Shown here one piece after another: positions 1 through 6,798 of a stretch of DNA of 7,465 nt. Position numbers and translations under genes: made by a program. This stretch comes from Desulfobacteraceae bacterium (GTDB lineage: Bacteria > Desulfobacterota > Desulfobacteria > Desulfobacterales > UBA11574), in assembly GCA_013203195.1 (NCBI GenBank), contig JABMQM010000162.1, positions 1 to 7,465 of the forward strand. The letters run 5' to 3'. Positions within the stretch are counted from its first letter, which is position 1. The number at the start of each line of letters is the position of its first letter. Under the pieces are notes generated by a model, which had not been told where the DNA came from, searched no databases, and worked only from the letters and a program-made list of their open reading frames with translations.

Positions 1-70
1 CGGACAACAGGACTACCAGGATAACGCAACATCCGATTATCCAGAGAGATATCTTTTTGAGTTTGGTCAT
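1..70 (-). CDS. 5' end of an unidentified gene with a hydrophobic N-terminus (runs off the left edge)
   Basis: An ATG at 70 (minus strand) opens a frame of 23 codons that stays open to the window edge. The peptide starts MTKLKKISLW and continues with a hydrophobic run (IIGCCVILVVLL), the pattern of a basic N-terminus followed by a signal anchor or signal peptide. The start lies 14 bases after the stop codon of the potassium-channel gene on the same strand, so the two are probably co-transcribed. No strong Shine-Dalgarno sequence is visible in the short AT-rich spacer. AsmA-like or other periplasm-facing proteins often begin this way, but 23 residues are too few to assign a family, and the product must be left unnamed. 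The call as a real gene rests on spacing, strand and the membrane-targeting N-terminus. Confidence 0.55.
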   Translation of the reverse strand, partial: MTKLKKISLWIIGCCVILVVLLS

Positions 71-84
71 GTAAGTTATTTAAA

Positions 85-762
85 CTACAATTTATTATTA
101 CTCTTTTCAGGCCTGCTTAACAACTTGCCGACCAGCATGGCAACCAGAATCGTCAAGTAAAGCTGGCCGGCAATAGCAATAACGATGGTGAGAGATTTGG
201 CAAAAGCGGAAACCGGTGTGATATCGCCATAACCTAAAGTGGTCAGGGTGACAAAGCTGAAGTACAGATAGTCGTGAAATCCCGCAGCACCACTGCCTGC
301 AAAATTAATCGCCGGGGTATCCATGTGCAAAAAGAATTTTTGCACTATTTCGGTCATAGCCAGCAGCACCGCGCCTAATATTCCGATAAGCAGATAACCG
401 TTAATTGAATTGATGATAATGGTTATTGTGACCTGTTTACTCCTGGCGATATGCCTGATCATGAACACCGTAATAAACAGGTTGAAGCAGAAAAAGGACA
501 GGAAAGAGACAAATCCCAACAGATCATTGGTGAAAAAATAATTAAGCCAGGATAAACATATGGTAACTGCTCCGGAGACGATCAGGATTCTGCGTGTTTT
601 TTCAGCAAAATCGAGTGAAAAAATACCGGAGAGGACTATAGCCATGAAGATAATGTCTCTAAGAAGTAATCGATGAGTCGCTAAGGCTGGGAAAAAAAAG
701 ATCGTTACTATTAAACAAGTTAAGAGAATTACATTATTTCGGGTTAACTTTTTATGTTCCAT
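85..762 (-). CDS. Six-helix potassium-channel-like protein (ion channel pore family)
   Basis: This 225-residue inner-membrane protein carries a classic K+ selectivity filter, TLGYGD at residues 175-180, preceded by the pore helix (about 163-174, HDYLYFSFVTLT). It is followed by a last membrane helix (about 188-212) with the GQLYLTILVA pattern common in bacterial members of the Ion_trans_2 family. Upstream are four hydrophobic segments at about 11-28, 33-52, 57-77 and 84-103, then a pre-pore helix at about 112-140, giving a 6TM layout. The fourth segment lacks a regular arginine ladder, so voltage sensing is not evident. There is no cytosolic RCK/TrkA-N domain after the pore; the protein ends about 13 residues after the last helix. 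The expected role is passive K+ conduction across the inner membrane; ion selectivity is inferred from the filter alone. The start at 762 gives a sensible N-terminus, but the Shine-Dalgarno is weak. The gene begins 69 bases after the outer-membrane factor stop and ends with TAG. Confidence 0.87.
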   Translation of the reverse strand: MEHKKLTRNNVILLTCLIVTIFFFPALATHRLLLRDIIFMAIVLSGIFSLDFAEKTRRILIVSGAVTICLSWLNYFFTNDLLGFVSFLSFFCFNLFITVFMIRHIARSKQVTITIIINSINGYLLIGILGAVLLAMTEIVQKFFLHMDTPAINFAGSGAAGFHDYLYFSFVTLTTLGYGDITPVSAFAKSLTIVIAIAGQLYLTILVAMLVGKLLSRPEKSNNKL

Positions 763-831
763 AATAACTTAGCCCGGACGAGCCCGAGAGCAGAAAAGGC
801 CGGAAAAGTGATGCATATTAAAGTGAGGGGG

Positions 832-2271
832 CTATTTTATTGGTGCCTCTGGTTGATTTTGCACCTGTTCCATTTCCTCTTTGGAAAGCCATCCTCCGCC
901 CAGCGCTTTGTAAAGTTTTACATAGGCATTGTAGAATTGCTGTTTCAATTCGGAATGTTCCAGACCGACGGAAAAGAGTGTCCGCTCAGTTTCCAGAACT
1001 TCAAGATAGCTGGTCACCCCTTTGTCGTAGCGCAATTTTGACAGAAACGCGGCATTTTTAGCCGCCGTGTATTTTCGCTCTACCGAAGAAATCTGTCTTT
1101 TGTAGGTTTGAATTTCATTCAAGGCGTCCGCAACTTCTCGAAAAGCATTGAGCACCCTGTTTTCGTAGAAGTACAATGTCTGCCGGGTTCTTTCTTTCTC
1201 AATTTCCACGCGCTCAATATTTTTATTGAAATTAAACAGCGGCCCGAACAAGCTGCCGCCGACCGACCAGACGCCTCCATCCGTGGTGACGGATGACAAT
1301 TCGCTGCTGGCCGCCCCGAAAAGGCCTGTCAGGGTGATGGACGGGAACCGCAAGGCCTCGGCAACGCCGATCTTCGCGGTTTGCGCTTCCAATAAATACA
1401 TCGCTTCGGCGACATCCGGCCTGCGTTCCAGAATGCTTGAGGGCAAGCCGGCGGGTATATCCGGAAGAAAGGTCTGGTCGTTAAGATCATACCCTGTTTC
1501 TATTTCTCCGGGGAATTTTCCCAGCAAAATACTCAGCGCGTTCTCGGTGTTGGCGATGAGCCGCTCGTACAACGGAATGGCCGCAACGGCAATTTCCTTC
1601 TGAATCTGCGCCTGGTTCAGATCGAGTTCAGGGATAATGCCCTTGTCAAAGCGTTTTTGTATGATGTCCAGGCTTTTTTGCCGCGAATCAAGGGTGCTTT
1701 TGGATATGAACAGCCGTAGCCGATAATCCAGAAGTAAATAGTATGTACCGGCAACCTCTGAAATCAAACCGATCTGAACGGTTCTCAAGGAATACTCGGA
1801 AGCCATCAATTGTGCCCTGGCGGATTCGGTGGATCTGCGGTATTTACCCCAGAAATCGATCTCCCAGCTCAATACCGGCGCGATATAGGCAGATTTATCC
1901 GTTGTTGACGATCGTGATACACCAGTAAAAGTTCCTACCCTTGCGCCCCCTTCGATATCCAGCCGGGGGTATTGATCCGCGCGGGTGAATCCGAGTGACG
2001 CGCGGGCTTCCTCGATACGGCTGGCAGCAATCATGGCGTCTTTATTGTCGGTCAACGCGGTGATAATCAATGAATTCAAAACCGGATCATTGAACAGCTC
2101 CCACCATTTCAGGTTGGCCGCGGCCTCGGGTTCGGATTCGGCAAACCTGAAATTATACGGTGTTTCGACATCAGGCTTTTGAAAATTAGGGCCCATCATA
2201 CAGCCCGCAAGCGGTACGATAATGACCAAGGCAATAATTTTAAAAAGTTTTTTCATTTTGTTATCAATCAT
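832..2271 (-). CDS. Outer-membrane factor lipoprotein of an RND efflux pump (NodT/TolC-like)
   Basis: This 479-residue protein is the outer-membrane exit duct of the tripartite pump. A basic start and hydrophobic stretch end in the lipobox LAGC, with the acylated Cys at residue 24; the mature part begins MMGPNFQKP, typical of the NodT subgroup of efflux lipoproteins. Two OEP repeats follow. The first contains SWEIDFWGKYRR (135-146). The second opens with LPSSILERRPDV (276-287) and AKIGVAEALRFPSITLTG (299-316), a signature for this family, and closes with YKALGGGW (454-461). Length is normal (about 450-500). The start ATG overlaps the transporter stop by one base (TAATG) and has an AGG Shine-Dalgarno core just upstream. 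A second Met at residue 6 has no such site, so the first is preferred. The family forms trimers with a barrel in the outer membrane and a long periplasmic alpha-barrel that docks the adaptor. The gene looks intact (TAG stop). Confidence 0.95.
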   Translation of the reverse strand: MIDNKMKKLFKIIALVIIVPLAGCMMGPNFQKPDVETPYNFRFAESEPEAAANLKWWELFNDPVLNSLIITALTDNKDAMIAASRIEEARASLGFTRADQYPRLDIEGGARVGTFTGVSRSSTTDKSAYIAPVLSWEIDFWGKYRRSTESARAQLMASEYSLRTVQIGLISEVAGTYYLLLDYRLRLFISKSTLDSRQKSLDIIQKRFDKGIIPELDLNQAQIQKEIAVAAIPLYERLIANTENALSILLGKFPGEIETGYDLNDQTFLPDIPAGLPSSILERRPDVAEAMYLLEAQTAKIGVAEALRFPSITLTGLFGAASSELSSVTTDGGVWSVGGSLFGPLFNFNKNIERVEIEKERTRQTLYFYENRVLNAFREVADALNEIQTYKRQISSVERKYTAAKNAAFLSKLRYDKGVTSYLEVLETERTLFSVGLEHSELKQQFYNAYVKLYKALGGGWLSKEEMEQVQNQPEAPIK

Positions 2272-4490
2272 TATTTGCCTGTATCAGGGTTTAATTGCCG
2301 ATCTCGTTTCTGTTCATACTTACCAACCTTGCCGATAAAAACAAACAGCATCGGGTAAAAGAAAACGCCTAACACCGTTGCCAGCGTCATGCCTCCTAAT
2401 AATGCCATGCCCATGACGATTCTGGCCTCAGCTCCGGCTCCGGATGCGATTACCAGCGGCATGACGCCCAAAATAAAAGAAAAAGCCGTCATCAATATCG
2501 GTCTGAAACGCAGTCTGGCGGCTTTAACAGCCGCATCAAACAGGGAGAGACCTTTGTCAAATTCCAGTTTGGCAAACTCAACGATCAAAATGGCATTTTT
2601 GGCAGCCATGGCGATAAGCATCACCAGTGCAATCTGAGCAAAAACGTTGAGTTCATAACTTTGACTAAGCAGCCTGGCAAGGAACAAGGCTAAAAAAGCC
2701 CCAAAGATGGCAAATGGTGTGCCCAGCAAAATACTGAAGGGCAGCGACCAGCTTTCATACTGGGCGGCGAGGATCAGAAATACAAACAATAATGAAAACG
2801 CGAAAACAACCGAGCCCGTTCCGGAAGCGTTCTTTTCCTGGTACGACATATTGCTCCACTCAAATCCCATGTCTGCCGGAAGAACTTTTGCGGCGACTTC
2901 TTCAAGGGCATCCAGAGCCTGGACCGACGTGTATCCGGCAGCCGGTCCACCGGAAAGCTCGATAGCTCTGTATAAATTAAACCGATTTGTATAATCCGGC
3001 CCCACGATTTCTTTAATGCTCGCAAAGGCTGATAAAGGAACGCTGTTGCCCAGGTTATTTTTAATATAAAACAGATTAATCTGATCTTCGTTCAACCTGT
3101 ATTCGGGTTCGGCTTGAATATAGGCCTTGTACAACCTTCCAAACCTGTTGAAATCGTTTACATAGGAACCACCCAAAAAGGCACCCACTGTCGTATAAAT
3201 GCTATTCAGGGATATGCCGGCTTTAAGAACTTTATCTCTGTTTATTTCCATGTACCTTTGAGGTACGCTGGCCCTGAAGGTTGTAAATACAGTACCGATT
3301 TCAGGTCGTTGCATGGCGGCCTGAATAAAGTTGACGGTATGTTTTGCCAGGTAATCCGGTGTATTGCCGCCCTTATCCTGAACCATTAAAGTGAATCCCG
3401 AACCGCTCCCCAACCCGGGGATGGCAGGCGGTCCAAAGGCAAAAACCTGGGCCTCGTTAACGGCAAAATGGAAATTAACATTCAAGCGCGCCGCAATTTC
3501 TTTGGCCGTTTTATCCCTTTTGCTCCAATCCTTGAGCGAAACAAATATAAAGCCGGAATTCGACGACATGCTGCCCGAAAGCAAACTAAATCCCGTTGCC
3601 GTGGTAACAAATTCCACCTCATCGTATTTTGCGATTATTTTTTCTACTTTCTTGGCAACGACGTCGGATCGCTGCAGGGAGGCGGCATCAGGCAATTGTA
3701 TATTTACAAAAAGATATCCCATGTCTTCTTCGGGCATAAAACCACCCGGAACCATTTTGCCGAGAAAACCCATGGCAACGGTCACGATAACGATAAAGAT
3801 TATTCCTCGTGTTATTTTGCGGGCCACGACAGTGGTAAAATTCATATACGAATCCGTGGCCCTGTCAAAGGCTTTGTTGAACCAGCCAAAGAAAAGTCCC
3901 AGCGGGCCGCGGTAGGGTTTTTGCTTCCTGAGCAGCAGCGAACACAGGGCGGGACTCAGGGTTAAGGCGTTAATGGATGAGAACACCACCGAAACGGCGA
4001 CGGTGATGGCAAACTGTTGATACAGCCTTCCCGTTATGCCTCCCATGACGGCCACCGGAATAAACACCGCCACCAGAACCAGGGTGGTGGCAATAACGGG
4101 TGCGGTGACTTCGTTCATCGCCTTTACGGTGGCTTCTTTTGAGTCCATCCCTTTTTCAATATTAACCTGGACCGCTTCGACGACCACAATGGCATCGTCA
4201 ACGACAATGCCGATGGCCAGAACCAAACCCAAAAGAGACAGCACGTTGATGGTGAAACCGATCAAGGGGAAAGCAATAAACGCTCCGACCAGAGAAACGG
4301 GTATGGCGATGGTGGGGATTAAAGCCGCTCTCCAGTCCTGGATAAAAATAAAGACAACTAAAATAACCAGAGCCAGGGCGATATAGAGGGTTACGATAAT
4401 TTCATCGATGCCTGCCGTAATGGCCAGCGTGCTGTCCAGGGAAATGTCGTATCTGATACTCTCCGGGAAGGATGCGGCCAGTTCCTCCAT
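2271..4490 (-). CDS. C-terminal fragment of the RND transporter (from the first ATG after the stop, codons 311-1049)
   Basis: This is the open remainder of the transporter counted from the first in-frame ATG after the TGA. It contains TM2 (full-length residues about 342-361), the TM4 Asp pair, the second periplasmic loop and TM7-TM12 with K941, R971 and T978. Separate translation looks unlikely. The ATG lies 157 bases beyond the stop, no good Shine-Dalgarno is evident, and a product starting here would lack TM1 and most of the first porter half. The 52 codons between the stop and this ATG (4491-4646) still encode well-conserved RND sequence (for example HIARVELGVETY), which shows that the true gene is continuous and that this ATG is an internal methionine. 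Confidence 0.7.
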   Translation of the reverse strand: MEELAASFPESIRYDISLDSTLAITAGIDEIIVTLYIALALVILVVFIFIQDWRAALIPTIAIPVSLVGAFIAFPLIGFTINVLSLLGLVLAIGIVVDDAIVVVEAVQVNIEKGMDSKEATVKAMNEVTAPVIATTLVLVAVFIPVAVMGGITGRLYQQFAITVAVSVVFSSINALTLSPALCSLLLRKQKPYRGPLGLFFGWFNKAFDRATDSYMNFTTVVARKITRGIIFIVIVTVAMGFLGKMVPGGFMPEEDMGYLFVNIQLPDAASLQRSDVVAKKVEKIIAKYDEVEFVTTATGFSLLSGSMSSNSGFIFVSLKDWSKRDKTAKEIAARLNVNFHFAVNEAQVFAFGPPAIPGLGSGSGFTLMVQDKGGNTPDYLAKHTVNFIQAAMQRPEIGTVFTTFRASVPQRYMEINRDKVLKAGISLNSIYTTVGAFLGGSYVNDFNRFGRLYKAYIQAEPEYRLNEDQINLFYIKNNLGNSVPLSAFASIKEIVGPDYTNRFNLYRAIELSGGPAAGYTSVQALDALEEVAAKVLPADMGFEWSNMSYQEKNASGTGSVVFAFSLLFVFLILAAQYESWSLPFSILLGTPFAIFGAFLALFLARLLSQSYELNVFAQIALVMLIAMAAKNAILIVEFAKLEFDKGLSLFDAAVKAARLRFRPILMTAFSFILGVMPLVIASGAGAEARIVMGMALLGGMTLATVLGVFFYPMLFVFIGKVGKYEQKRDRQLNPDTGK

Positions 4491-4646
4491 TGTTTTCCTG
4501 ATATTTTCAGCCAGCTCGACGGCATTGGAACCGGGTGCTTGATAAAGGGCTATGATGGCGCATTCTTTATTGTTTAGCCTGGTAAAAGCATTATATGTTT
4601 CGACACCCAGTTCAACCCGGGCGATATGTTTGACCTTTACCTGAGA

Positions 4647-4649
4647 TCA
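4647..4649 (-). other. Premature in-frame TGA codon in the RND transporter
   Basis: The plus strand reads TCA here, which is TGA in the transporter frame. Flanking residues read TTEG-stop-SQVKVKHIARVELG. This aligns without gaps to the AcrB-type segment with the DGS turn, so the stop falls on the glycine. GGA to TGA or CGA to TGA would each be a single base change. The codon distances from 5420 and 4490 are both multiples of three, so there is no compensating frameshift. Confidence 0.93.
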
Positions 4650-5420
4650 GCCCTCGGTGGTTCTGATAACGATTTCACCGAATTCTTTTTCAGATTGCAG
4701 GCGCTCGGGCAATCTGACCGTGTAGGTAAACTCTGTTCCCGGGGGGGCGGGCTCTGCTCCGAATTTACCTCCCGGTACAATAACGCTCTGCTGTCGAATG
4801 GCTTCGATTATCTCAGGTACCGTTATGCCCAGATGGGCCAGACGATCGGGTTTTATCCAGATACGCATGGAATAATCGCTGGCGCCGATAACATTAACGC
4901 GTCCGATACCTTTTGTTCGGGCCAGAATATCTTTGATGTTTATCAGGGCGTAGTTGCCCAGAAACTGTTGATCGTATCTGCCGTCCTCTGAGGTCAGGGT
5001 GATCAGCATAAGAATGTTGGGAAGAGACTTTTCGGTAGTAACCCCTAATCTTTTAACTTCTTCCGGCAGTTTGGCTGTGGCGGCGGCAACTCTGTTTTGA
5101 GTAAAAACGGTGTTCATATCCGGGTCGGTCCCGATCTCAAATGAAGTCTGGATGACCATTGTACCGTCATTTGCGTTGGTCGATTTCATGTAGATCATAT
5201 TATCGACACCGTTGATCTGCTGCTCTAAAGGCGTTGCGACCGACTGCTCCACACTGACGGCATTGGCTCCGGTATAGTTGGCACGTACTTCCACCATGGG
5301 GGGAGTGATGTTAGGATACTGTTCAATTGGCAGGCCTGCTAAAGATACGATCCCAACAATAACCATGATAATGGCGATGACCATGGCCACAATCGGTCGT
5401 CTTACAAAAAAATTGTCCAT
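4647..5420 (-). CDS. N-terminal fragment of the RND transporter (codons 1-257)
   Basis: This is the part of the transporter translated before the premature TGA, 257 residues long. It holds TM1 (about 11-29), the PN1 and PN2 porter regions, including the conserved NGVDNMIYMKSTNANDGT stretch near residue 70 and the QNRVAAATAKLPEEV helix near 110, and part of the docking domain. It ends at IVIRTTEG, in the middle of the docking-domain strand-turn-strand segment. With only one membrane helix and no proton relay, it cannot act as a pump. An annotation pipeline would probably list it as a separate short RND protein. Reading frame and start are well supported; an independent function is not expected. 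Confidence 0.8.
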   Translation of the reverse strand: MDNFFVRRPIVAMVIAIIMVIVGIVSLAGLPIEQYPNITPPMVEVRANYTGANAVSVEQSVATPLEQQINGVDNMIYMKSTNANDGTMVIQTSFEIGTDPDMNTVFTQNRVAAATAKLPEEVKRLGVTTEKSLPNILMLITLTSEDGRYDQQFLGNYALINIKDILARTKGIGRVNVIGASDYSMRIWIKPDRLAHLGITVPEIIEAIRQQSVIVPGGKFGAEPAPPGTEFTYTVRLPERLQSEKEFGEIVIRTTEG

Positions 5421-5426
5421 ATTCGA

Positions 5427-6578
5427 TTAGATGCTTTCTTGGTCTGTTAATTTAATTTCTTGAACCGTGGGGTTTACAATTGCGCCTTCTTTTACTTTTT
5501 GCAATCCTTCATAGACGACGTTCTCCCCGGATTTCAAACCTGCGGTGATCAGCCAGAATTGTTTGGTCTTAGGACCCACTTCAATTGTTCTTTGCCGCAC
5601 TTTATTGCTGTCGTCAACAACATAGACACTGTATAATCCTTGCAGTTCAATAACACATCTCTGGGGAATAAGAATACCGTCTTTAACGACTTTTACTCTG
5701 GCCCTTATTTTGGCATACTGCCCGGGACGCAGTAATTCCTGTGTATTGGGAAAGGATGCCTGAATCAGCATGGCACCGGTTGTCGGGTCCACACTTCTGT
5801 CGGCAAAGTCGAATTTGCCCGTGTGTTCATACATGCTGCCGTCTGTCAAAATCAGTTCCAGTTGCACTTCCTCGTCTTTATGGTCTGTAGGGTCTTTTTG
5901 AGAAACGTGGCGGCGGGCAAGCTGCAAATATTGGGTCTCGGTAATAAAAAACTGCACCAAAACGGTGTCTATACGGGAAACCGTATTCAAAATAACCGGA
6001 TTGGGGCTGCGGCCCACAAAATCCCCTACTTTGGCTTTTGTTTTTCCGATAATTCCGGATATGGGTGAATAAATCTTGGTATAACCGAGTTGAATTTTGC
6101 TGGCCCTCAGATTCGCCTCAGCAGCTTTCACCGATTCGATAGAAGCATCATATTGGGCTACGGCAGAATCCAAATCGCTTTCGCTGACCGCTTTCTGCTC
6201 CGCAAGCGGCCTGTATCTGTTTAAATCGCTTTCCGCTTTCGCCCGCCTTGTTTTTGCTTCCGCAACCCTGCTCATCTTTGCCGCGACATCAGCCTCGAAC
6301 GGCTGGCTTTCCAGCGTGTAGAGCAGCACACCTTTCCGGACCCTCAAACCCTCATCAAAATGGATGCCTTCCAGAAAACCTTCCACCCTCGCCCGTATGG
6401 CAATATCTTTGAATCCGTAAATCTGACCGACAAAGTCTTGAAAAATTGGAACTTCTTGTACTTTGGTCTGATATACGGTCACATTGGGCGGAGGAGGTTG
6501 AGCCTGCTCCTCTTTTTGACTGCATGCGAAAAACAACAAAAGGGAAATGCATAGTAAATTTAGCGTAATGGTTTTCAT
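5427..6578 (-). CDS. Periplasmic adaptor (membrane fusion) lipoprotein of the RND pump
   Basis: This 383-residue adaptor links the RND transporter to the outer-membrane duct. The N-terminus is a lipoprotein signal ending in FFAC (Cys19). Phe at -3 is a looser lipobox than the usual Leu, but the following SQKEEQAQPPPP linker is typical of a tethered mature protein. Domains in order: first half of the barrel-sandwich (lipoyl-like) domain with IRARVEGFLEGIHFDEGLRV at about 61-80; an alpha-hairpin at about 95-165 (AKMSRVAEAKTRRAKAESDL to KAAEANLRASKIQL); the second lipoyl half, YTKIYSPISGIIGKTKAKVG, at about 166-185; then a beta-barrel and a membrane-proximal domain near the C-terminus (RPGQYAKIRARV, then ILIPQRCVIELQGLYSVYVV). 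Length and order match AcrA/MexA-type HlyD_D23 adaptors. It is the first gene of the operon and ends in TAA 6 bases before the transporter ATG. The upstream Shine-Dalgarno is weak and purine-rich (AAAGAAA). The gene looks intact. Confidence 0.95.
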   Translation of the reverse strand: MKTITLNLLCISLLLFFACSQKEEQAQPPPPNVTVYQTKVQEVPIFQDFVGQIYGFKDIAIRARVEGFLEGIHFDEGLRVRKGVLLYTLESQPFEADVAAKMSRVAEAKTRRAKAESDLNRYRPLAEQKAVSESDLDSAVAQYDASIESVKAAEANLRASKIQLGYTKIYSPISGIIGKTKAKVGDFVGRSPNPVILNTVSRIDTVLVQFFITETQYLQLARRHVSQKDPTDHKDEEVQLELILTDGSMYEHTGKFDFADRSVDPTTGAMLIQASFPNTQELLRPGQYAKIRARVKVVKDGILIPQRCVIELQGLYSVYVVDDSNKVRQRTIEVGPKTKQFWLITAGLKSGENVVYEGLQKVKEGAIVNPTVQEIKLTDQESI

Positions 6579-6649
6579 TTTATTTTCTTTATATTGATGA
6601 AAGGTTAATAGATATGAAAGATGTATTCTTAATATATAATTGAGTCACT

Positions 6650-6675
6650 ATTATACAATTTTGTTCAAAAGTAAA
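6650..6675 (-). promoter_or_regulatory. Candidate promoter for the efflux operon
   Basis: On the minus strand a perfect sigma-70-type -10 hexamer TATAAT occurs at 6655-6650, about 70 bases upstream of the adaptor start. The best upstream -35 match is TTTACT at 6675-6670, but the spacing is 14 bases, shorter than the normal 16-18, so the -35 assignment is poor. A short inverted repeat, AATTG/CAATT (6638-6642 and 6656-6660), surrounds the -10 box and could be part of an operator, though 5-base arms in AT-rich DNA arise easily by chance. A second possible -10 (TATATT) lies a little closer to the gene. Confidence 0.35.
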
Positions 6676-6694
6676 GGCCACCCGTTATGTGGCC
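6667..6694 (-). terminator. Probable intrinsic terminator after the lipoprotein gene
   Basis: On the minus strand a 6-bp GC-rich stem, GGCCAC/GTGGCC (6694-6689 with 6681-6676), closes a 7-base loop and is followed at once by TTTACTTTT. This is the layout of a Rho-independent terminator for transcripts coming from the lipoprotein gene, whose stop codon is about 105 bases upstream. The T-tract is interrupted by AC, so efficiency may be moderate. It sits just upstream of the candidate promoter of the efflux operon and would separate the two transcription units. Confidence 0.5.
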
Positions 6695-6798
6695 GTTGAC
6701 TTGCATTCGCCGCAATGCCGGTAATCTGTCGACGCAAGGAGAAGATCCCGTTATCGTGGCTGCGGATATGAATTTAGATCGATATATTTCTAATGTTG

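Larger units (their letters stand above)
2271..5420 (-). pseudogene. HAE1-family RND efflux transporter, interrupted by one in-frame TGA at codon 258
   Basis: Read through the TGA, this frame encodes 1049 residues, the length of E. coli AcrB. It starts MDNFFVRRPI, the usual HAE1 opening, with TM1 at about 11-29 and the periplasmic porter segment QYPNITPPMVEV. The proton-relay residues are all present: D408 and D409 in GIVVDDAIVVVEAV (TM4), K941 in AAKNAILIVEF (TM10), and R971 and T978 around LRFRPILMT (TM11). AcrB has D407, D408, K940, R971 and T978. FMPEEDMG, at the start of the second periplasmic half, is also canonical. Known function of the family: a homotrimeric inner-membrane H+ antiporter that takes hydrophobic drugs, bile salts or solvents from the periplasm and outer leaflet. 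The porter-domain sequence is somewhat MexF-like, but substrate cannot be predicted. The start lies 6 bases after the adaptor stop and the TAA stop overlaps the next ATG. The only defect seen is TGA at 4647-4649; no frameshift was found. As it stands the gene should not make a working pump unless the stop is a sequencing error or is read through. Confidence 0.9.
6579..6798. other. Intergenic region between the lipoprotein gene and the efflux operon
   Basis: These 220 bases contain no credible coding frame on either strand; the longest is an 18-codon plus-strand frame with no support. The segment nearest the adaptor (about 6580-6660) is AT-rich and promoter-like. The middle (about 6667-6718) holds two small GC-rich hairpins. 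The stretch 6720-6798 shows nothing I can assign. No divergent regulator gene such as a TetR or MarR repressor is present. Confidence 0.7.

Noticed and set aside
763..831. GC-rich stretch with repeated AGCCCG units, considered as a terminator between the outer-membrane factor and channel genes.
   Set aside because: The two AGCCCG copies are direct, not inverted; only about 4-bp stems can form and no T-tract follows, so a terminator is not supported.
754..1061. Overlapping plus-strand frames antisense to the end of the outer-membrane factor gene.
   Set aside because: They lie opposite the conserved C-terminal OEP repeat and have no ribosome site or recognisable domain.
3391..3915. A long plus-strand open frame (174 codons) inside the transporter gene, with an overlapping frame at 3468-3965.
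   Set aside because: Both are antisense to strongly conserved RND coding sequence; the translations are low-complexity with no recognisable domain. They are shadows of the real gene.
4738..4748. A run of seven G (C7 in the coding sense), considered as a frameshift or phase-variation tract.
   Set aside because: The transporter frame is correct on both sides (AEPAPPGTEF fits the family) and the interruption is a substitution about 90 bases away. The tract is short, and no evidence of slippage is visible.
4626..4991. Plus-strand frame of 121 codons crossing the position of the premature TGA.
   Set aside because: It runs antisense to well-conserved transporter sequence on both sides of the stop and shows no protein-like features, so it does not explain the interruption.
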